From: Chromatiaceae bacterium
GTDB lineage: Bacteria > Pseudomonadota > Gammaproteobacteria > Chromatiales > Chromatiaceae
Assembly: GCA_012962365.1 (NCBI GenBank)
Contig: DTXR01000433.1
Location: 1 to 7,059 of the forward strand
DNA: 7,059 nt
Direction: 5' to 3'
Shown: piece after piece, positions 1 through 6,059 of the stretch
How positions within the stretch are numbered: position 1 is the first letter of the stretch
Layout: each line of letters starts with the position of its first letter
Made by a program: the position numbers and the translations under genes
Notes under the pieces: model-generated
What the model was told of the DNA's origin: nothing
Database searches by the model: none
The model's input: the letters and a program-made list of their open reading frames with translations, nothing else

Positions 1-706
1 GATTCAGGCGTCCCGGGAGCGTTTGAATGCCCTGGGCATCAGCCGGGGTGACATCACGCGCCTGGAAAAGAGGCGCAAGGTCAGACAAACCGTCGCCATC
101 TACGCGCCTCAGGATGGGGTGGTTTCCGAACTGCCGGTGCGAGAGGGTATGTATGTCAAGCCAAACATGAATGTCATGACGTTGGCGGATCTGTCCAGCG
201 TGTGGCTTATCGCGGAAATATTTGAACGCCAGGCAAACTGGGTAAAGACCGGAGACAAGGCCGAGGTGACCCTGCCCTTCCTGCCAGGTAAATCCTGGAT
301 GGGCCAAGTGGAATATATCTACCCCAGTCTGGATATGAAAACCCGTACCCTCAAGGCCAGATTGCGCTTCGATAATCCCGGTGAATCACTCAAACCCAAC
401 ATGTATGCACGGATATTGCTGCATGCCAGTCCCCGTGAGAATGTGATTTCTATTCCCGTTGAGGCGCTGATTCGAAGTGGCGGACAGGATCGGGTGATCG
501 TCAAGGTGGCTGAAGGCAGATTCGCGGCGCGAGTAGTGGTGGTGGGCATAGAAAGCGGCGAACGTATCGAGATTATGGAAGGCCTTGCGGTTGGTGATCA
601 GGTCGTTACATCCGGTCAATTTTTGCTTGATTCCGAAGCCAGCCTCAAGGCCAGCTTTAGCCGCATGACCAGGGCTGATGAAAAACTGCTGGAGAAGAAA
701 CCATGA
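1..706 (+). CDS. cusB: CusB-like periplasmic adaptor of a heavy-metal RND efflux system (C-terminal part)
   Basis: The gene is cut by the left edge. Its frame is open from base 2, so the TTG at 23 is an internal codon and not the start. About 234 residues are visible, against roughly 400 for E. coli CusB. Visible residues 1-27 look like the end of the alpha-helical hairpin. Residues about 34-62 (YAPQDGVVSELPVREGMYV) are the second half of the lipoyl/barrel-sandwich domain. Residues about 66-142 form the beta-barrel, with the SLDMKTRTLKARLRFDNP segment and LKPNMYARILL typical of the family. The rest is the membrane-proximal domain, ending in GQFLLDSEASL. The family bridges the inner-membrane RND pump and an outer-membrane channel in the periplasm, and CusB also handles Cu(I)/Ag(I). 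The methionines that bind metal in E. coli CusB lie near the N-terminus and are not visible. No CusF-like domain is fused at the C-terminus. The last codons overlap the pump gene, so translation is probably coupled. The Cu/Ag substrate is inferred from the pump. Confidence 0.9.
   Translation, partial: IQASRERLNALGISRGDITRLEKRRKVRQTVAIYAPQDGVVSELPVREGMYVKPNMNVMTLADLSSVWLIAEIFERQANWVKTGDKAEVTLPFLPGKSWMGQVEYIYPSLDMKTRTLKARLRFDNPGESLKPNMYARILLHASPRENVISIPVEALIRSGGQDRVIVKVAEGRFAARVVVVGIESGERIEIMEGLAVGDQVVTSGQFLLDSEASLKASFSRMTRADEKLLEKKP
691..697 (+). promoter_or_regulatory. Ribosome binding site of the RND pump gene
   Basis: GGAGAAG lies inside the last codons of the adaptor gene, 5 bases before the ATG at 703. 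The pump ATG and the adaptor TGA share ATGA (703-706), the classical arrangement for translational coupling. Confidence 0.7.
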
Positions 707-3700
707 TTTCTGCAATTATCGACTGGTCCTTGCGCAATCGCTTCATGGTTCTGTTGCTGACGGTGATCATCACTGGCTGGGGCTTGTATGCGGTAAAGAA
801 TACCCCTCTGGATGCAATTCCAGACCTCTCAGACGTACAGGTCATCATCAAGACCAGCTTTCCCGGACAGGCGCCACAAGTGGTAGAGGATCAGGTGACC
901 TATCCGCTGACCACAGCCATGTTGTCCGTGCCCAAGGCGATCAACGTAAGAGGTTATTCTTTTTTCGGAGACTCCTACATCTATGTGATCTTTGAGGATG
1001 GAACAGACCCATACTGGGCGCGTTCCCGGGTGCTGGAATACCTGAGTCAGGCAGCGAGCAAGCTGCCGTCCCAGGCCAAACCGGAACTGGGTCCGGATGC
1101 CACTGGTGTGGGCTGGGTGTTCGAATATGCCTTGGTGGATCGCAATAACAAACTTGATCTGGCGCAATTGCGCAGCCTGCAGGACTGGTATCTGAAGTTT
1201 GAACTTCAGACTGTTGCAGGGGTATCTGAAGTGGCCACTATCGGTGGTATGGTCAAGCAGTATCAAGTCGTGGTCGATCCACACAGTCTGCGTGCCTACG
1301 GCCTGAATCTGTCCCAGATTCGCAAGGCTATACAGCGTGGCAATCAGGAGTCCGGTGGTTCTGTTATCGAGATGGGTGAAGCGGAATACATGATTCGCGC
1401 CAGTGGCTATATCGACAGCATCGAGGATTTGCAGGAAATCCCCCTGGGGATGAGTGATATGGGTGTGCCGATCACAGTAAAGGACGTAGCTCAAGTCCGC
1501 CTCGGGCCGCAGATGCGGCGTGGCATCGCCGAACTGGATGGGGAGGGTGAAGTCGTTGGTGGCGTCATCATTATGCGTTTTGGTGAGAACGCCCTGTCTG
1601 TCATCGCCAATACCAAAAAGAAACTGGAAGAGCTTTCCAGGGGACTACCGGAAGGGGTGGAAATCGTACCCACTTATGATCGATCTGATTTGATTCACCG
1701 GGCAGTGGAAACCCTCAACAGCAAATTGCTGGAAGAGTTTCTGGTAGTGGCGCTGGTATGTGCGGTATTCCTGTTTCATTTGCGCTCGGCTCTGGTGGTG
1801 ATCCTGTCTCTGCCGGTTGGTATTCTGGTGGCTTTCATCGTCATGGAACGCATGGGGATCAATGCCAACATCATGTCTTTGGGCGGCATTGCCATCGCTA
1901 TCGGCGCCATGGTGGATGCCGCTATTGTCATGATTGAGAATGTCCACAAGCATATAGAGAAGACGCCACTGACCGATGAAAACCGCTGGACCATCATGTC
2001 TCAGGCCGCCACCGAGGTGGGGCCGCCATTGTTTTTCTCGTTATTGATCATCACGCTGAGCTTTCTGCCGGTATTCTCGTTGGAAGCTCAGGAAGGGCGG
2101 CTGTTTGCACCTCTGGCTTATACCAAGACTTTCGCCATGGCAGCAGCGGCGGGTTTGTCCATAACCCTGGTGCCGGTACTCATGGGCTATTTTATCCGTG
2201 GACATATCACGCCGGAGGAGAAAAATCCGGTAAACCGGCTGCTCATCGCCCTGTACCGACCGGTGATCAAGCTGGTACTGAGAATTCCCCGGATACTGGT
2301 GATGTTGACCCTGGTGCTGATTGCAGTGGGGTTCTGGCCCTTGGACAAGATAGGCAGTGAATTTATGCCGGATCTGGATGAAGGGGATTTGCTCTACATG
2401 CCCAGTGCCTTTCCCGCCGTTTCCATTGGCAAGGCGCAGCAGATTTTGCAGCAGACTGACAAGCTGATCAAGACGGTACCTGAAGTGAAGCGGGTGTTCG
2501 GCAAGATTGGCCGCGCTGATTCAGCAACGGATCCAGCGCCCCTGACCATGGTGGAAACCACTATACAGCTCAAGCCAAGGGAAGAATGGCGTCCTGGTAT
2601 GACCATGGACAAGCTGAAGAAAGAGCTGGATAGCCTGGTGAAGTTCCCCGGTCTGACCAATGCCTGGGTCATGCCCATCAAGAACCGTATCGACATGCTG
2701 GCTACGGGCATCAAGACGCCGGTGGGCGTGAAAGTGGCGGGTCCCGATCTTGAAGTCATACAGCAGGTGGGCAGGGAACTCGAAGAAGTCATTCAGAAAG
2801 TCCCGGGTACTGTCTCAGTGTATTCCGAACGGGTGGCGGGTGGCCGTTATGTCACTGTGGATATCGACCGCAAGGCGGCGGCCCGCTTTGGATTGAATAT
2901 TGCTGATGTGCAGGATGTGGTGCGTACGGCATTGGGGGGGATGCGTGTCACCCAATCTGTGGAAGGTCTGGAACGCTATCCTGTGAACCTGCGTTACCCC
3001 CGGGAGACAAGAAACTCGCTGGAGAAGATTCGCAACCTTCCCGTCGTCACCCCTGCGGGTGCGCATATTCCCCTGGCGGAAGTTGCCACTGTGAAGGTGG
3101 AATCCGGACCAGGCATGATCAAGACGGAGAATGCGCGTCTCAATGGTTGGACATATATCGACATTCAGGGGCGTGATCTGGGCTCTTATGTGGTGGATGC
3201 CCAGCGAGCGGTGGCAGAGCAGTTGAAACTGCCGCCTGGTTATTCCATTTCCTGGTCCGGGCAATACGAGTACATGGTGCGGGCCAAGGAAAAGCTCAGT
3301 ACCGTGGTGCCGGTAACCCTTGTGATTATCGTGTTGCTGCTGTATCTCAATTTCCGCAATCTTACTGAAGTGTTGATTATATTGGGAACCCTCCCACTGG
3401 CGCTGGCCGGGGGCATCTGGCTATTGTATTTGCTGGACTACAACATGTCGGTCGCCGTCGGTGTGGGCTTCATTGCCTTGTCTGGCGTTTCTGTGGAGAT
3501 CGGTGTGGTGATGCTGGTCTATCTGAACCAGGCCTTGCGTCGTCTTGTCGATCAGGCAGCTCATGAAGACAGGAAGTTGACGCAGCAAGATGTGCGTAGT
3601 GCCGTGATCGAAGGAGCGTTATTGCGGGTTCGTCCCATCATGATGACGGTTGCTGCCATCATTGCGGGCCTGTTGCCCATCATGCTTGGTGGTGGTACCG

Positions 3701-3861
3701 GCTCCGAAGTCATGCGTCGTATTGCCGCGCCCATGATCGGTGGCATGGTCAGCGCAACCGTTCTGACCCTGGTGGTTTTGCCGTCGGTGTTTTTGATCTG
3801 GAAACAACGAGGGATCCCGAAAACGAACAGCGATCAATCCATCCAATCGGAGGAGGCTTGA
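703..3861 (+). CDS. cusA: CusA-like Cu(I)/Ag(I) efflux RND transporter
   Basis: This complete 1052-aa inner-membrane pump is close to the 1047 aa of E. coli CusA. It uses the proton gradient to export metal through a CusCBA-type tripartite complex. Hydrophobic segments fit 12 membrane helices: about 13-30, 342-360, 363-381, 388-412, 441-460, 472-498, 528-546, 867-884, 889-910, 914-941, 980-997 and 1007-1033. Two large periplasmic loops lie between helices 1-2 and 7-8. The helix-4 heavy-metal signature GAMVDAAIVMIEN is at 401-413, with proton-relay Asp405. Residues matching the E. coli three-Met copper site (573, 623, 672) are Met566, Met616 and Met665, at a constant offset of 7. Relay methionines 391, 403, 410, 479, 494, 1004 and 271 are also present. 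Glu932 matches E. coli Glu939. Two differences, judged from remembered E. coli sequence, are Ile979 where CusA has Lys984, and Arg748 (with Met747 beside it) where CusA has Met755. The alternative metals Zn/Co/Ni (CzcA/CnrA types) are unlikely given the Met set. Confidence 0.95.
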   Translation: MISAIIDWSLRNRFMVLLLTVIITGWGLYAVKNTPLDAIPDLSDVQVIIKTSFPGQAPQVVEDQVTYPLTTAMLSVPKAINVRGYSFFGDSYIYVIFEDGTDPYWARSRVLEYLSQAASKLPSQAKPELGPDATGVGWVFEYALVDRNNKLDLAQLRSLQDWYLKFELQTVAGVSEVATIGGMVKQYQVVVDPHSLRAYGLNLSQIRKAIQRGNQESGGSVIEMGEAEYMIRASGYIDSIEDLQEIPLGMSDMGVPITVKDVAQVRLGPQMRRGIAELDGEGEVVGGVIIMRFGENALSVIANTKKKLEELSRGLPEGVEIVPTYDRSDLIHRAVETLNSKLLEEFLVVALVCAVFLFHLRSALVVILSLPVGILVAFIVMERMGINANIMSLGGIAIAIGAMVDAAIVMIENVHKHIEKTPLTDENRWTIMSQAATEVGPPLFFSLLIITLSFLPVFSLEAQEGRLFAPLAYTKTFAMAAAAGLSITLVPVLMGYFIRGHITPEEKNPVNRLLIALYRPVIKLVLRIPRILVMLTLVLIAVGFWPLDKIGSEFMPDLDEGDLLYMPSAFPAVSIGKAQQILQQTDKLIKTVPEVKRVFGKIGRADSATDPAPLTMVETTIQLKPREEWRPGMTMDKLKKELDSLVKFPGLTNAWVMPIKNRIDMLATGIKTPVGVKVAGPDLEVIQQVGRELEEVIQKVPGTVSVYSERVAGGRYVTVDIDRKAAARFGLNIADVQDVVRTALGGMRVTQSVEGLERYPVNLRYPRETRNSLEKIRNLPVVTPAGAHIPLAEVATVKVESGPGMIKTENARLNGWTYIDIQGRDLGSYVVDAQRAVAEQLKLPPGYSISWSGQYEYMVRAKEKLSTVVPVTLVIIVLLLYLNFRNLTEVLIILGTLPLALAGGIWLLYLLDYNMSVAVGVGFIALSGVSVEIGVVMLVYLNQALRRLVDQAAHEDRKLTQQDVRSAVIEGALLRVRPIMMTVAAIIAGLLPIMLGGGTGSEVMRRIAAPMIGGMVSATVLTLVVLPSVFLIWKQRGIPKTNSDQSIQSEEA
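3849..3856 (+). promoter_or_regulatory. Strong ribosome binding site of the PII-like gene
   Basis: GGAGGAGG is embedded in the last codons of the pump gene, 6 bases before the ATG at 3863. It fixes that start and suggests efficient, coupled translation of the PII-like protein. Confidence 0.8.
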
Positions 3862-3862
3862 A

Positions 3863-4189
3863 ATGAGCTTTGCAAAAATTACCGCAATTGTCAGACCGGC
3901 AGCGGTATCCAATATAGAAGATCTGCTGCACAAGGAAGGCATACCCGGCATGAGTATCGGGCATGTGAAAGGCTATGGTGACTATGCGGATTTCTATCGC
4001 AATGACTGGATGGTCAGTCATGTGCGCATCGAGATCTTCATTCCGGAATCCAAGGCAGAATCGGTCGCGGAAAAAATCATGAATGTGGCGCACACCGGAC
4101 TGGAAGGTGATGGTTTGGTTGCCATCTCGCCGGTAACGGCGATCTATCACATTCGCAGTAAAAAACGTTGTATAGAAAATACCTGTTGA
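3863..4189 (+). CDS. Divergent PII-like signalling protein of the metal-efflux-associated type
   Basis: The 108-aa protein has the PII fold pattern: KITAIVRP start (5-12), GIPGMSIGHVKGYG (26-39), VRIEIFIPE (54-62), the B-loop region TGLEGDGLVAI (78-88) and a closing YHIRSKK (95-101). Classical PII trimers bind ATP/ADP and 2-oxoglutarate, and their T-loop contacts targets such as AmtB. Here the T-loop is about seven residues shorter than in GlnB. The position of the uridylylated Tyr51 appears to be Trp49 (DFYRNDWMV), and the two B-loop lysines of GlnB are Leu80 and Leu85. Control by GlnD and normal nucleotide binding are therefore doubtful. The C-terminus adds two cysteines (Cys103, Cys108). 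A PII subgroup found next to heavy-metal RND genes (called PII-NG) has been described, and this protein fits its size and context. It starts 1 base after the pump stop, so it probably acts on, or senses conditions for, the pump. That role is inference; a nitrogen role is less likely. Confidence 0.88.
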   Translation: MSFAKITAIVRPAAVSNIEDLLHKEGIPGMSIGHVKGYGDYADFYRNDWMVSHVRIEIFIPESKAESVAEKIMNVAHTGLEGDGLVAISPVTAIYHIRSKKRCIENTC

Positions 4190-4194
4190 AAAAA

Positions 4195-4198
4195 GGAG
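4195..4198 (+). promoter_or_regulatory. Ribosome binding site of the cytochrome gene
   Basis: GGAG follows an A-rich run in the 19-base gap after the PII-like gene, 10 bases before the ATG at 4209. The spacing is slightly long but usable. Confidence 0.6.
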
Positions 4199-4208
4199 AA
4201 CTGAATAG

Positions 4209-4715
4209 ATGAAAAATATCCAATTCCCATTATTGTTGCTGGTGTCTTCGATGTTGACGCTAGCTGCTTGTTCCGATCAGGAAACGCCACCAACAGACTC
4301 AAAACCAAAGCTTGCGACAGCCTTGCATCCGGTGCCCAAGATGGCAGTGGCACAACGATGGTATGAGGAAGCACAGGTAGCCAGAGGCAACAAGCTGTTT
4401 CAGGCGAACTGCGCGGAATGCCACAAACCGGACGCGTCCGGCAGTCCCGACTGGAAGCAAACCGATGCAGAAGGGAAGTTGCCGCCCCCGCCGTTGAACG
4501 GTACTGCCCATGCCTGGCATCATCCCATGCCTCTGTTACAGCAGATCGTGCGTAACGGCGGCATTCCCATGGGGGGCAGCATGCCGGCATTCAAGGACAA
4601 GCTGACAATCGACCAGATCAATGACATTCTGGCCTGGGTGCAATCGCATTGGCCGGATCAGATCTACACAACCTGGATGCAAATCAACCAGAAACACATG
4701 AAAAACAAATCTTAG
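4209..4715 (+). CDS. Lipoprotein c-type cytochrome (monohaem)
   Basis: The 168-aa precursor has a lipoprotein signal: a hydrophobic stretch at 6-20 and lipobox LAAC with Cys21 as the lipidated residue. Ser22 at +2 favours transfer to the outer membrane under the Lol rule. After a flexible Pro/Lys-rich linker comes one haem-binding motif, CAECH (Cys68, Cys71, His72). Met125 in GGSMPAF is the likely sixth haem ligand, and the DQINDILAWVQS helix (135-146) closes the class I fold. LNGTAHAWHHP (96-106) adds three histidines near the haem domain. The protein should be an electron carrier in the periplasm, tethered to a membrane. Redox partners are not visible. It sits 19 bases after the PII-like gene and 11 before the DUF302 gene, so it belongs to the efflux operon. 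A part in periplasmic copper redox chemistry or in handling metal-damaged respiration is possible but not shown. Haem attachment needs a Ccm system encoded elsewhere. Confidence 0.88.
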   Translation: MKNIQFPLLLLVSSMLTLAACSDQETPPTDSKPKLATALHPVPKMAVAQRWYEEAQVARGNKLFQANCAECHKPDASGSPDWKQTDAEGKLPPPPLNGTAHAWHHPMPLLQQIVRNGGIPMGGSMPAFKDKLTIDQINDILAWVQSHWPDQIYTTWMQINQKHMKNKS

Positions 4716-4720
4716 AGGAG
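4714..4720 (+). promoter_or_regulatory. Ribosome binding site that decides the DUF302 start
   Basis: AGAGGAG overlaps the cytochrome stop codon. An in-frame ATG at 4721 touches it directly with no spacer, whereas the ATG at 4727 has a 6-base spacer. The start is therefore placed at 4727. The frame is open further upstream only because it runs through the cytochrome gene. Confidence 0.75.
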
Positions 4721-4726
4721 ATGCAT

Positions 4727-5122
4727 ATGTACTATTTTTCGACCCGGATTCAGGGGGATTTTGACGCCGTGGAAAAGCGGGTGATCGGGGCATTGAAGAC
4801 AGAAGGTTTTGGCGTGTTGACCGAGATCGATATCCAGGCCACCCTCAAGGCCAAGCTGGATGAGGATTACCGGCCCTATCGCATTCTCGGCGCCTGCAAT
4901 CCACCGTTAGCCAATCAGGCTTTGCGTGCAGAACCGGACATCGGTCTGCTGCTACCTTGCAATGTTGTCGTCAGGGAGGATGAAGATGGCAGTATTGTGG
5001 TGTCCTTTATGGATCCTGCGGCAGTGCTCACCCTGGTGAAAAAAGAGGAGGTAAAAGCGCTGGCAAACAGTGTGCGGGAGAAATTGCAGCGGGTGATGAT
5101 GGCCGTCGAGGGTGACAACTGA
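4727..5122 (+). CDS. DUF302 domain protein
   Basis: The 131-aa protein is nearly all one DUF302 domain. FSTRIQGDFDAVEKRVIGALKTEGFGVLTEIDIQATLKAKL is the typical N-terminal strand-helix unit. It is followed by YRPYRILGACNPPLANQAL (48-66) and the core GLLLPCNVVVRE (73-84). The two cysteines Cys57 and Cys78 sit in these most conserved segments and could form a redox or ligand site; this is inference, since the biochemical function of DUF302 is not established. It has no signal peptide or membrane helix, so it is cytoplasmic, unlike the cytochrome before it. It ends in a charged helix (KEEVKALANSVREKL). It is the last gene of the operon, and the next gene converges on it from the other strand 218 bases away. 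DUF302 genes often occur with metal or sulfur redox genes, which fits this position. The family is clear, the role is unknown. Confidence 0.88.
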   Translation: MYYFSTRIQGDFDAVEKRVIGALKTEGFGVLTEIDIQATLKAKLDEDYRPYRILGACNPPLANQALRAEPDIGLLLPCNVVVREDEDGSIVVSFMDPAAVLTLVKKEEVKALANSVREKLQRVMMAVEGDN

Positions 5123-5306
5123 AGTGGGTAGGCACTCTCCAGCGACAGGACAAATCGCTTGCTGTGCTGTATCTGCTACACCTGTTCCCTGCTTTCATGG
5201 CGGCACGGATCAGTGCTACATAGGGTGACTGGTGCAAGGATCAGGTAACTTTTTGTGTGCCATAGATGCTTCCTTCCAATCCGTTGGAAATCAGATAATC
5301 GCATTC
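5123..5306. other. Convergent spacer after the efflux operon, no gene seen
   Basis: No coding frame here has a credible start, ribosome site or family resemblance. The only structure seen is a small hairpin, TTCCAA (5274-5279) and TTGGAA (5284-5289) around TCCG, too short to call a terminator alone. A run of five T at about 5250-5254 has no strong stem directly before it. Confidence 0.5.
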
Positions 5307-5340
5307 ACTCCACCAGCAGAATGCAGTCTGTTGGTGGAGT
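5307..5340 (-). terminator. Hairpin just after the small exported protein gene, probable terminator
   Basis: Arms 5307-5320 (ACTCCACCAGCAGA) and 5327-5340 (TCTGTTGGTGGAGT) pair over 14 positions around a 6-base loop. As plus-strand RNA the only imperfection is one G-U pair. As minus-strand RNA it is one C-A mismatch. The hairpin starts immediately after the minus-strand stop codon at 5341-5343 and lies between two convergent genes, where a bidirectional terminator is expected. Neither side has a clear U-tract, so its terminator role is inferred from strength and position. Confidence 0.5.
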
Positions 5341-5637
5341 TCAGATGCATAACTTGATGCCATAGCCTTCTGGGTCTTGCTCATGTAGTGCTTCTTTTTC
5401 TTTTGGCATCATCGGTCTTGCATTGGAGTGAGGTTTCACGTCTTCAGGATTTGCCATGTGGCTGCCGTAGAGGTCGCCTTCGCCTTTCATGACGTCACCT
5501 GTGGGTGCACCTTTGTCGTGATCCATCAGGGGGGACTGATACAAGTCCTCATTGCTTCCAAGTTGCTTGTCATTTGCCCAGGTTACCGTGGTGGTCACAA
5601 GGACTGCGATAGTTGCTGCGATAATGATAGTTTTCAT
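5341..5637 (-). CDS. Small exported protein with a DLY repeat, unknown function
   Basis: I do not recognise a family. The 98-aa product starts with a signal peptide: MK, a hydrophobic core of residues 4-19, and probable cleavage after Trp20-Ala21. The mature part of about 77 residues is hydrophilic and probably disordered. It holds an imperfect internal repeat: residues 30-45 (EDLYQSPLMDHDKGAP) resemble 54-69 (GDLYGSHMANPEDVKP). It has four His (40, 60, 70, 85), five Met outside the signal (38, 50, 61, 76, 77) and one Cys next to the last residue (97). Such ligands next to a Cu/Ag efflux operon make periplasmic metal binding a fair guess, but the residues are scattered and no known motif is formed. 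A good ribosome site supports the start: GGAGA at 5644-5648 on the minus strand, 6 bases before the ATG. It is transcribed toward the efflux operon from its own promoter region. Confidence 0.75.
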   Translation of the reverse strand: MKTIIIAATIAVLVTTTVTWANDKQLGSNEDLYQSPLMDHDKGAPTGDVMKGEGDLYGSHMANPEDVKPHSNARPMMPKEKEALHEQDPEGYGIKLCI

Positions 5638-5643
5638 GCGATT

Positions 5644-5648
5644 TCTCC
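5644..5648 (-). promoter_or_regulatory. Ribosome binding site of the small exported protein
   Basis: On the minus strand GGAGA lies 6 bases before the ATG at 5637. It supports this short gene as real, together with the signal peptide. Confidence 0.65.
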
Positions 5649-5699
5649 AATATTGCGGGTTTTGGTTGATCCTTTTATTGAGTACTCACTAGTAGTGAC

Positions 5700-5715
5700 G
5701 CAGTAACTGTGCCAA
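5700..5715 (-). promoter_or_regulatory. Candidate sigma-54 (-24/-12) promoter of the small exported protein
   Basis: Read on the minus strand the site is TTGGCACAGTTACTGC. It matches TGGCAC-N5-TTGC in nine of ten fixed positions. The invariant GG and GC are intact with exactly ten bases between them. Transcription would start near 5688, giving a leader of about 50 bases before the ATG at 5637. No activator site is identified. A chance match somewhere in a window of this size is possible, but the location directly upstream of a gene in the right orientation favours it. Confidence 0.45.
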
Positions 5716-5906
5716 TTTGGTAAAGAATCCTGCAAATTTAATTATTACAACAAGATATGGCGTTTTTACTTTATAACGATATGATTTTGTGGCGGGGGAC
5801 ATAACGAGTAGAACGTTAAAACATTCAATGATTCGTTACAGAATTTTTGATTCGGTCTGGATGAAGCAGCTTGTGTTTGCGCGTTCTAGAGTAAAGTCAG
5901 CTTCTG

Positions 5907-5926
5907 GCCAATAGCCGGCTATGGGC
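5907..5926. repeat. Spacer-less 20-base palindrome with one mismatch
   Basis: The centre ATAGCCGGCTAT (5911-5922) is a perfect 12-base palindrome. After one A/G mismatch (5910/5923) the flanks GCC and GGC pair again. With no loop it looks more like a dyad protein-binding site than an RNA hairpin. Its function is unknown. Confidence 0.5.
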
Positions 5927-5939
5927 AAAATCTCAATAG

Positions 5940-5975
5940 GGGTTGAAAAAATCCTTCCATGGACTTTTTCAACCC
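5940..5975. repeat. Inverted repeat 1 of the hairpin cluster
   Basis: Arms GGGTTGAAAAA (5940-5950) and TTTTTCAACCC (5965-5975) pair perfectly over 11 bp around a 14-base loop. The loop itself contains the palindrome TCCATGGA (5956-5963). There is no U-tract after either end. Confidence 0.7.
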
Positions 5976-6003
5976 GGAAAGACCAGCATGATTTTGTCTT
6001 TCC
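5976..6003. repeat. Inverted repeat 2 of the hairpin cluster
   Basis: Arms GGAAAGAC (5976-5983) and GTCTTTCC (5996-6003) pair perfectly over 8 bp around a 12-base loop. It starts on the base right after inverted repeat 1, so the two stems could stack. Confidence 0.6.
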
Positions 6004-6006
6004 TCC

Positions 6007-6034
6007 ATTTTCAAGATTTGTAGCCATTGAAAAT
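6007..6034. repeat. Inverted repeat 3 of the hairpin cluster
   Basis: Arms ATTTTCAA (6007-6014) and TTGAAAAT (6027-6034) pair perfectly over 8 bp around a 12-base loop. The TTGAAAA core is shared with repeats 1 and 4, though here the arms come in the opposite order. The stem is A/T-rich and weak on its own. Confidence 0.5.
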
Positions 6035-6059
6035 TGCCGTCCATACCTGCGCGGCGACA

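Noticed and set aside
23..25. TTG as the start of the adaptor gene
   Set aside because: The frame is open to the window edge, the upstream codons continue the helical hairpin, and about 170 residues of the usual adaptor are missing, so the start lies outside.
829..1494. Minus-strand frame of 221 codons inside the pump gene
   Set aside because: It is antisense to the conserved CusA reading frame; its composition is what the complement of that frame gives.
4649..4726. Longer N-terminus for the DUF302 protein
   Set aside because: It would overlap the cytochrome gene; the ribosome site at 4714-4720 points to the ATG at 4727, and the family domain starts there.
5204..5254. Possible operon terminator with GGATCAG repeats and a T5 run
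   Set aside because: The two GGATCAG copies are direct repeats, and no stem of useful length precedes the T-run.
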